Source: Isotricha intestinalis
Taxonomy: Eukaryota > Ciliophora > Litostomatea > Vestibuliferida > Isotrichidae
Assembly (NCBI GenBank): GCA_023807065.1
Contig: JAJJLU010000533.1
Coordinates: forward strand, 1-33,490
Length of the DNA: 33,490 bases
Reading direction: 5' to 3'
This document shows, piece after piece, positions 1 to 9,700 of this stretch. Under the pieces are notes generated by a model, which was not told the origin of the DNA, did no database searches, and saw nothing but the letters and a program-made list of their open reading frames with translations. Both the position numbers and the translations under genes were made by a program. Position 1 is the first letter of the stretch, and every line of letters begins with the position of its first letter.

Positions 1-33
1 CCCCAATCCCCAATCCCCATCCCCAATCCCCAT
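1..33. repeat. Telomere repeat array (CCCCAAT units)
   Basis: The window begins with C-rich seven-base units CCCCAAT. One unit is a six-base variant, CCCCAT, and the last partial unit is followed by ordinary sequence. The other strand reads ATTGGGG, so the G-rich strand points outward toward the left edge, as expected for a chromosome end. This resembles the C4A2 class of ciliate telomeres with an extra T. The array is short, which may reflect assembly trimming or the short telomeres of macronuclear chromosomes. Confidence 0.88.
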
Positions 34-158
34 GAATTACGGTAGTAATTTATTTTGGAAGAATAATAAAAATAAAAAAATATAAAATGAAACAAATATT
101 TTTATTGTAAATTATTTAATTAATTTTTTTATTTTTCTTTCAACGTATATTATTTTAT
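34..158. other. Subtelomeric spacer
   Basis: Only about 125 bases separate the telomere repeats from the stop codon of the first gene. The spacer is AT-rich without visible repeats. It must hold the 3' untranslated region and termination signal of the minus-strand gene that ends here. Such a short spacer is typical of compact macronuclear chromosomes. Confidence 0.6.
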
Positions 159-1277
159 TTATGATTTTTTTGGTTTTTTTTTTCGCATTTCATCTAAATA
201 CTTAGAATGAATTTTTTGCTTTTCAAGTGATTTTTTTTCTTTAATATTTTTTTCTTCTTCTTTTTTAAATTCTTGAGGATTGACTTTTTTCCTTAATTCA
301 ATTTCTTTTTTATAAATATCATTCATTGAAAAATTTTTAAACAATTTTTTTTTATAATAACCTTTTTCTTTTTTTTTTTCTTTTTTAAAACCTTGTAATA
401 AATTATTTTCAAGTTTAAATTTATCTATAATTTCTTTAGCACTTTTAATTCTTTTTTTTTGATTCTGAAAAATTGAAATTGAATAAAAAGTATCTTCACT
501 TTTTTTATTTTTATTAAATAAACTAATAGTATTTATATCTTCAGAATAATTTATATTATCATTTGATTTATTTCTATTTTTTTTTTTCTTCTTCTCATTT
601 GGTTTTATAAATAAAAGATTATGAAATAAATTATATTGTTCAAAAAATTTTTGATCAGGTTTATTTAATTTTATTCCATGAATAAAATCAGAATGATTTT
701 CTTTTAATTTTTGTCTAAAATTTTTAATACCTATAAATTCATTTCTTGAATAATTTCCAAATCCTCTTCTTTTTTCTTTAGATATATGATTGTTCATTTC
801 ATTATCAATTAAATTTAAAATTATATTTTTATTAGTATTATCTCCATAAAAAATTGTAGAAGTCATATAAGAAAGATTATTATTATTATTTAAGTCAAAT
901 AATTGTTTATTTTTTTCATTAGAAATTCTCATTTTTTTTTTTAAATTTTCTTCAATGTCAGAATAATTTTTTATAAAATTTCCAAATGGTTTTATTTTTG
1001 GATTTGGAAATTGAAAATATCCATCTAAAAATATATTATGAGGTTTATATGTAGTTTTATCAAAATTATTTGAAATTTTCTCTATTAAATTTAATTTTAA
1101 TCTTTCAGTATAATTTGATATTCCTGTTATATTTTTATGAAATTTTATCTTTTTTTTTCCAAATAAATCACAAATATATTTTTTCCCTTTTGAATCTATT
1201 AATATTTTTTTCCCTGTTAAATAATCTTCTTCTATATGAGGTATTATTTTATCATTTAAATTTTCTTTCATTTTCAC
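159..1277 (-). CDS. Basic lysine/asparagine-rich protein of unknown function
   Basis: This is a 372-residue open frame ending in TAA. I do not recognise the family. The protein is strongly basic, with lysine-rich stretches in the middle and a long charged C-terminal part rich in K and E that probably forms helix or coiled coil (about residues 290-372). The most family-like part is the N-terminal half, where a FQFPNPKIKPF segment near residue 90 and a following charged helix look less random than the rest. No signal peptide, membrane segment or catalytic motif is visible. The start is the first of two close Met codons (M1 and M3) and either could be used. The 3' end faces the telomere, and the 5' end is divergent from the Myb-like gene. 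It could be a cytoskeletal or basal-body protein, but nothing in the sequence proves that. Confidence 0.72.
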   Translation of the reverse strand: MKMKENLNDKIIPHIEEDYLTGKKILIDSKGKKYICDLFGKKKIKFHKNITGISNYTERLKLNLIEKISNNFDKTTYKPHNIFLDGYFQFPNPKIKPFGNFIKNYSDIEENLKKKMRISNEKNKQLFDLNNNNNLSYMTSTIFYGDNTNKNIILNLIDNEMNNHISKEKRRGFGNYSRNEFIGIKNFRQKLKENHSDFIHGIKLNKPDQKFFEQYNLFHNLLFIKPNEKKKKKNRNKSNDNINYSEDINTISLFNKNKKSEDTFYSISIFQNQKKRIKSAKEIIDKFKLENNLLQGFKKEKKKEKGYYKKKLFKNFSMNDIYKKEIELRKKVNPQEFKKEEEKNIKEKKSLEKQKIHSKYLDEMRKKKPKKS

Positions 1278-1726
1278 TTTTTTGTTTATTATATTTTTTT
1301 ATAATGTTTTTTAAATTTTTAATTATAAATTATAAAGAAACACATTATTATTATTATTATTATTTTATTATCATATATATTTTATTTTAATTTATATTCC
1401 TAAATTTAATTACATAGTTTTCTTTTTGATTGAAGGAAGAATAATTGATTTAAATTTTCAAAAGATTTTTATTCACATAAAATAATATTTAAAGTCCCTT
1501 TATAATAAATATTTCATTTTAAAATCTTTGATTTCATATATATTAATTTACTAAAAATTAAATTAAAGAGTTTTTAATTGATTTTTTATATTAAAACAAT
1601 AAATAAATTTAATATTATATCAGTTTATCCTATAATTCTTGCTATAATAAAAATTAATATAAAATAAATATAAAAACAAAAATCTATAAATAAAAAAAAA
1701 ATAATTCAAAAAAGAATCAAAAAAAA
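1278..1726. other. Divergent intergenic region
   Basis: About 450 bases lie between the starts of the minus-strand unknown gene and the plus-strand Myb-like gene, so both promoters should be here. I see an ATT microsatellite near 1346-1370 and a run of A just before the Myb start. I see no tRNA-like or protein-coding segment. Confidence 0.5.
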
Positions 1727-2650
1727 ATGGATAACAATGAAAGTTTTTTTAAATCATTTCGAACAGAAGATAATATTCCAACAGGTAAATCAATATGGTC
1801 AAAAATGGTAAAATAATAATTATATATAATTCAAAATAAAAAATAATATATATATAAATTAATATAGGAAGACGAAGCTTTAAAAAAAATAGTAAATTTA
1901 ACAGGGCCAAATGATTGGAAAAACATAGCATTACTTATGATAAAGAAATATGGAATAAAAAATAAAAGTAGTAAACAATGTAGAGAAAGATGGGTCAATT
2001 GTTTATGTCCAAATATAAATAAAGGAATTTGGAGTGAAAAAGAAGAAAATATATTATTTTGTACTCAATTAAAAATAGGAAATAAATGGTCTGAATTAAC
2101 AAGATTATTACCTGGAAGAAGTGAGAATGATATTAAAAATCATTTTTATTCTAAATTAAGAAAATATATTAGAAAAATTTGTAAAGAATTACATAAATCA
2201 CAAATTTTAGAAAATAACGGTATTAATTCATCTTATTATTGCTCAAATAAAGTTTATTCTCTTATTCAAAAAGAAAATATTCCTTTACTTAATTTAAGTA
2301 AAAAAACCATTATTAATATCATTCAAAAAGATTATTTAATTAAACAAGAAAAATTATTAAATTTACAAGAAAATACTTATTGGAATTTTAAATTGGATAA
2401 TTATTTAAATTCTAATTCAATTAGCGAAAGTTCGAGAAATGAGCATTATTTTAAAAAAAATAATAATCAGTTTAATCAATTAAAAAAAAATAGTAATTCG
2501 AATGATTTTGATTTTAAAATAAATAATAAAGAAGTTGATAACGACAGTCAAAAAAATCATTTAGATGAATTCAATTATTTTGGAATGAATATTTTAAATA
2601 AAAAAAGAAAAGGAATCAATATTTTTGAAGAATTATTAAAAGATAATTGA
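1727..2650 (+). CDS. R2R3 Myb-like DNA-binding protein (two exons)
   Basis: The coding sequence is 1727-1807 joined to 1868-2650, giving 287 residues. Without the first exon the first Myb repeat would be truncated. After joining, repeat one (about residues 22-73) has tryptophans W24, W44 and W69 and the segment KSSKQCRERWVN. Repeat two (about 76-126) has W82, W101 and F120 in RSENDIKNHFYSKLRK, where F replaces the usual third W, as many Myb proteins allow. The rest is asparagine-rich with a basic KKRKG near the C-terminus. The family binds DNA in the nucleus as a transcription or chromatin factor; the targets here are unknown. The ATG at 1727 follows a run of A. The stop is TGA, the only TGA stop among the intact genes. 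If TGA were read as sense, the frame would run 12 codons further to TAA. Confidence 0.9.
1808..1867 (+). other. Intron (60 bases) in the Myb-like gene
   Basis: This segment begins GTAAAA and ends ATATAG, is almost pure A and T and contains in-frame stops. It is flanked by coding sequence that joins in phase 0 after residue 27. Removing it restores the first helix of the first Myb repeat, which continues directly with EDEALKKIV. That domain continuity is the main evidence. Confidence 0.88.
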
Positions 2651-3722
2651 TTTAATTCAATAAATTTTAAAAAAAATATGAATTAAAAAATATCAAATAA
2701 ATATAAATTATAATTATATTATCATTATATTATTTTTATTATTGAAAATTCTAATTTAATATTTATTAATTTATATTAAACGTTTAAAAAAATTGATTTT
2801 AAAATTCTTTTGAAAAAAGTAATAAGAATTTAATGATATTTGAATAAGATTAAAAAAATTTAAAAAAGAAGAAAACTCTTTAATATATTATAAAAAAATA
2901 TTTTTTTAAACAATAAATTTTTCAAATCTTTGATAATTCTTATTAATTCATTGGTAATTATAAGACAATTAATAAATAATCAATTATTTTCATTTAATAA
3001 TGATAATATTTAGGTTTAGATGTAAAGACAATCTTTAGAATATCTTCAATTTGATAACAAGGAATAGAAAGAAAATAAAGTTTATTATAAACGAAAAATA
3101 TTCTTTAAATTATTAATATTTTTAAAAGATATATTATTTTCTATTATTAATTATATAAATTTTCATTTGATTGTTTGATAAAAAAAAAATCTTTCTATTT
3201 AAAAAAAATAAGCAAGAAATAAATATTATAAAAATAAATGATGATATAGAATTCAATAATATAAAATAAAAGAGTTCAGAGCTTATCTTTTGATTACTGA
3301 AATTAATAATCTAAAAAGAGCAGTAAAATGAGTTTATAAATGAAAATAAAAACAAAATTTAAGAAATAATAATAATAAAAATATATGAAATTCCTTTTAA
3401 AAAAATAATTCATAGAAAATAATAAACTATTAAAAACTAATTATTAAATTTTAATAATTGCATTCTTATAAAAATAACTATTTCAAAAAAAAAGATAAAA
3501 AGATATTATTAATAATTGAAAAATATAAATTATCATTTTTGAAATAAAATTAATATAAAAGAAAATAAGAAGTATAAAAATCTATGATTTTCTTTTATAT
3601 GAGTAATTTTTAAAGAATTTAATGTTTTTATTAAAATTCCTTTATAAATAAAATAAAAAAAAGAAAATTTAAAAAAAAAAAAATTTAAAAAAAGAATATA
3701 ATTATATCAAACTAAAAAATAA
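2651..3722. other. Long A-rich intergenic gap
   Basis: This gap of 1072 bases between two plus-strand genes is the longest in the window. The plus strand is noticeably A-rich from about 2870 onward. All frames are broken by frequent stops. I see no tRNA-like cloverleaf, no conserved protein motif and no long direct repeat. It should hold the end of the Myb transcript and the promoter of the deubiquitinase. An unrecognised noncoding RNA or a very decayed gene cannot be excluded. Confidence 0.4.
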
Positions 3723-6700
3723 ATGTCAGATTTTCAAGAAGAAAATAACAAAAATATAGAAAATTCAGAATTAACAGAAGACAATAAAAATGAACAAAAT
3801 AAAGAAAAAGACCTTTTAGAGAAATTAACTGAACTTCAAAAAGAAATTTATGAATCATGGTTAAGAGATACAGATAAAGTGAAAGAAATAATAGAAACAC
3901 ATAATTTTTTAAATGAAATTTTAAAAAAGAATACAATGGAAGAAATAGAATCACAAATATTTAATAATAATGAAAATCATTTTGAATATTTTTCAAATGA
4001 ATTTTCAAAAAATGTAATATCAAATTTATTAAAACAAACTGTAGTTTTTGGTGAAAATGGAGAAGATTGTGCTTTTGATGTTCTTTTAGATTATTCAAAA
4101 TTATTTTTAAAATTATTAACTTTAAATGATAAAAACATATTTAAATTTTATAATATATTAGAACCAATAAAAGAAATATTTGATAATACAAAGGATTTTT
4201 ATAATTTATCAAACTACCAATATAAAGATAAAAACCCAAATTCAAAGAAAAAAATAGAATACAATAAATATAATGAACAATACTTAAGAAAAAAGAATGA
4301 AATATTAACATCAGAATTAAAAGAAGGAGAAGAAATCGATGTTTTAATTCAAGATTTAGAGTATTTTAACTATCATGTATGGGTAAGAGGAAGAATAATA
4401 TCAATAGAAGAAAAAACATTTCAAGTAAAAATATTAAATAAAGACGAACCTTTAGAATTAAATTTTTCTTCTTTTGAATATGCTAAGAAAGGTTCTTTTA
4501 CTGAAGATTGGGATTGGAGATTAAATTTAAAAGAAGGAGATATTGTTGATTGTTACAAAAGAATAAAATATTATCCTGCTACTGTTGTTGAAAGATTTGA
4601 TTCTGATAATGAATTAAAATATAAAATTTCTTTTAGGATTTATGTAAATAGTGTTGATAATATTGATAAATATAAATCTTTTTATCCTAATAAAAATATT
4701 GAATTTGATGAAGAAAGAAATCAAGAATTTATTGGTGAAAATAATTATTATGATGAATATCTTAAAATGAGTAGTATAAAATTAAAAAAAAAAGATTCTA
4801 AAATATTTTTAAATGAAAATAATTCAATTGATGATGATTATTGTTTAGATGATTTTGTGGATGAAATTGACGTTAATGGAAATAAAACTATTACTATTGG
4901 AAAAAATAATAATTATAAATATTATTTTAATTCTTTGTTAAATGAATTTGGAAATTTAAATGGCTTTGATATAATGTTAGATTTTATAAATAATAAAAAA
5001 TTTCAAATTGAAAATTCTGATAATAAAAATTATAATACTATTACTCCTGGAAATAATATTAATAATAATGATATAAATCAACAAAATTATTATAATGATG
5101 TTATATTATTAATTTTTACTATTTTTAAAGCTGCAATTCCATATTTTTATAAACCATTATTAATTAAATATTCAAAAGAATTATCAAAAACAATTTTTAA
5201 ATTTTTTGATGATTTATCACAAAATGATTTAAGAAATTTAAAAAAAGAAATAATTGAATTAACATCAGATTTATTAAAAGAATGTACTGAATTTTTATCT
5301 AAAGATAATAATAATGAAGAATTTTTATTTTTAACAGAAACATTTAATTTAAATTTAGCAATTAAAATGCTTAAAACTTCTTTTTTAGGAAAAAGAACAA
5401 ATGCAATTAAAAAAATAAGTGATTTAATAAGAATGAATAATAATGAAAATTTTAGTGCAAAATTATTAAAGATATTAAAAGAAAATAATATTATATATGA
5501 AATTTTTGGTCCAAATAATCATTCTCAATTAATAAGACAAAGTAAAGAAATAATAGAATTTTTATTATTAGAAAATCAACTTTCAGAAGAAGAATTAAAT
5601 TTAATTTGGAATGCAACAAAATCAGGAGATTTAGATCAAAAAAAAATAATATTAAAAATATTTAATGAAATATTTAACGCGAATCAAATTCCAAATAAAA
5701 TTATTAAAACACTTTTAAATTCAACTATTGGTAATAAATCTTTTGGAAATGATATTACTGATGAAGAAATTGATTTTATTTTTACTTTAATGAATAAATT
5801 AAATGATAAAGAAATTATTGAAAAATGTTTAAATTTTTTTATTAATTATGTTAAAGAAGTTCCTAATAATAATATTTTAGAAAAAATTTATGAAATAAGT
5901 GTAAATCATTCTGAATATAAAAAATTAATAGTTTTAAAAGCTCTTGATTATATTCAAAATGAAAAAAGTTTATTTGTTGGTTATCAATTATTATCTTTAT
6001 TTATTACTAATTATAGATTTTCAATTGATAATGAGTTAAATCTTTTATTAGTTAATAATAATAAACTTTTAAATATTTATAAAAAATCTTTTGAAGATTA
6101 TTTTAAGAATAAAGATAAAATAAATAAAAATGAACATGATAAAAATATTAAATGTAGAATTGAATTTTTTTTTCTTTTAATTAAAAAAAATATTTGGGAT
6201 ATTGAAAAAGATTCTCCAATAAATTTTTTATTTAATAATTTAGTTTTAAATAAATATAATGATACAGATGAAAAATTATTTTATAAAGAAGTAAAAAAAT
6301 TAAAAAATGAAAATAATAAAGAAATTACAGAAAATTTATTTAATTTATATTTAGAAACAATAAATAATAATTCATATATTTTTTCATTAGATGGTTTTAT
6401 ATCATTTGTAAATGTATTTATAGAAAAAAATGATTCTGAAAATTTAATTTGTATAAAAGATGTTTCAAATGGAATTTACGATTTTAAATTATGTGAAAAT
6501 GTTTCACCAAATGATTTAAAAGGTTTTCCAGAATTAATAAAATTAATTTTTGAAAATGAAAATCCTGATATAATAAAAAGAGGAAATGATTTAATAAATA
6601 AATTATATCATAGAAATGGAGATAAATTAGTTGATTTATGTCTTGAACAAATAAATAACTCTAATAATAAAATTAATATTGTACTAAGAGCAATTTCAAT

Positions 6701-9700
6701 ATTAAAAAAATTAATATATTTAGATGAACAAAATGGAACTGCAGATGTAATACCACATTTTGAATTAATGAAAGGAGAAGATGTTATAATTAAATTTATA
6801 AATGATAATGGAAATGATAGTTATAATATAAAAATGAATGATAATAATACTATTTATGATATGAAAAAAAAATTAACACAAATAATAAATTATCATACTG
6901 ATTTCCTTAAATTAGAATTAAAAAAAAATGATGATAATAACAATAATTATTCAAATTATTATTATAATAGAATAGAAATAGAAAGAAAAGATAACGGTAA
7001 AACATTAAAAGAAATGAATTTTAAAGATAATAATAATATAAATGAAGTATATTATCAAAGTAATAATTTAGAAATGAGTATCCCAAATAAAGATATTTTA
7101 GATGAAGATAAAAATGTAATAGAAGAAGTAAAAAAAATATTTAATGAATGGTTTGACAAATATTCAGAAGATAATAAAATGTATAAAAGAAATATTGCAG
7201 AATTTATAAAAGATGCAACAAAATCAAGAGAAGATATTTCATATGATGATGCAAGAGTTTTACAATTATTAATCAATTCAAAAGAAGAATATATTGAAAG
7301 AGATGAATTTGTTAATTGGTATATTGAAGCTGCAAAAAAAAAAAAAAATGTAGTTATTAGTAATATTAGAAATATGGGTTATAGATATGATTTTGTTAAA
7401 TTTAATGAAAGTTATTATATAGAAAATAGCAATAAAGATGTTATGATTAGATATAAATTAGGGAATAATATTAATTTTGTTCTTAAACTTTTTGATTTAA
7501 TGAATTTGGAAAATGGAAATTTAGAAATATTTAATTTTTTAATTATGTTAAGTACTAATTCTTCTATTTTTAATGATATTATTAATTTAAAAAATTCTAA
7601 TGATGATACTATTGATTGGGGTTTTTATTTTTATAAAAATAAAAATTTATATTATTTATATTATATTTGTTTTATTATTGAACATTTTATTGAAAATATT
7701 TACGAAAATGAAATATTTCAAAATTGGATTTATTCATTTATTAAAAATAATGGTTATAAATATTTAATTGAAGTTTTTATTGAAGAAGTGAATGTAATAT
7801 CTGAAATAAATGATATGAACGAAAATATTCATATGTTAACATTTGGTTTATTATTAAAAATAATTACACAAATTTATTCTTTTTCGGAAAATAAAGAAAA
7901 TAATAATTCATATGATTATAATAATGAAGAAATATTAATATATAAATATTTAGAAAAAGAAAATTTAATAGATAAAATAAATGAAAATTTTCAAAATAAA
8001 AGAATGTTTTCTTCATTAATTAATGTTGTTGATAAAGGGATTGAACAAAAGAATACTGGTTTAATATGTGAAATTATAGAAATAATTTTAACTAATATGA
8101 AAAATTTACAAGATAATCAAATTGATGAAGCTTTTTTAAATTTAATTATTAAAGGATTAAATTCAAATTATAAAGAAGTAGGAGAAATATTTAATCTTTC
8201 AATATTAACTTTATTAAGAATAAATGGCGATTTATTAGGAAAATTATTTGAAAAATTATCAAATATTTTAATTAAAGAAGAACCAAAAAATACAAGTCAT
8301 TATTTATTAGAAGGTTTCAAAAAATTAATTCGTATATATAATTCACATAATTTGAAATTGAATGAAAACACAATTTTAAGTATTAATGAATATTCTGAAA
8401 AATTAACAAAAGTTATTAATGATGAATTATCAATAAATTTAAATAACCCAAAAATTCCAGATAATGAATTATTAAATGATATATCCATATTATCAGTTAT
8501 CTTAGACAATAATGAAGAAATGGTAAATCAAATAAATGAAAAAACAGATTTATTTGATAATTTATTAAATAATATAATATTTAATTCTTCAAATAAAGAC
8601 CAAGAAAAAGAAATAACAACAGATTTAAATAATAATAATAATGAAGAAGAAGAACAAAAAATGGAATTTATAAATATTGATAATATAAATAATTCAAATA
8701 ATTCAAATAGATTAAATAATATTTCTCTTCAAAATCATTGTTACATTTTGACATTAAGATTACTTAAGCATAATTTAATAAATTTGATTAAATTTTTTAC
8801 ATTTGAAAATACAAATAAAAAATATATAAATAATAATAATTATGAAAATGAAATAAAAATAAAACAAAATTATATAAGTCATTTTAACAAAAGAAAAAAT
8901 GGTTATGTAGGATTAAAAAATTTAGGTTGTATATGTTATATGAATAGTACAATGCAACAATTTTTTATGACTCCAACATTACGTTATTCAATTCTTCGTT
9001 TTTCAGATAATAAGAAAAATAATAATATAAAATTAAATGAAATATATAATAGACAAAATGAACAAATTGATGATAATATGTTTCATCAATGTCAAAAATT
9101 ATTTTCTTATTTATTATTATCTCAAAAAGCAGATTATAATCCTTTTGGATTTACATATGCTTTTAAAGATATTGATGGAAATCCTACTAAATTATTTGAA
9201 CAAAAAGATGCTCAAGAATTTTTAGCTATCTTTTTAGATAGATTAGAACAAGCTTCTAAAAATACAAAATATAAAAATTTAATTTATAATATTTTCGGAA
9301 TTAAATATTGTTCTTTAATTACTTGCTTATCATGTGGGAAAGTTTCTTATAAATTTGATCCTTCTGTTTTTCTTAGTTTAGAAGTTAAAAATATGAAATC
9401 ATTAAATGATTCTTTAGATAAATATATTCATGAAGAATATATTGATGGTTATAATTGTGAAGGTTGTAAAAAAAATTGTAGAATATCAAAAAGAAATATA
9501 TTAACTTCATTACCAAATGTTTTAATAATTCATTTACAAAGAATATTTTATAATTGGGAAATAGAACATAATGAAAAAATAAATTCAAGATTAGAATTTC
9601 CAAAAGAAATAAATATGAAAAATTATACAATTGAATATTTATTAAAAGAGAAAAATAAAGAAGAAAATATATATTTTAGAAGTGATGAGTATTATAATTA

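Noticed and set aside
1070..1390. A plus-strand phenylalanine/leucine-rich open frame that could pass for a small membrane protein.
   Set aside because: It mostly overlaps the A-rich antisense strand of the unknown minus-strand gene and ends in a microsatellite. There is no independent support.
2648..2650. The TGA ending the Myb-like gene as evidence of a reassigned stop code.
   Set aside because: No in-frame TGA, TAA or TAG occurs in any of the long genes, including the 2323- and 2153-codon frames. TGA is therefore taken as a normal, rarely used stop.
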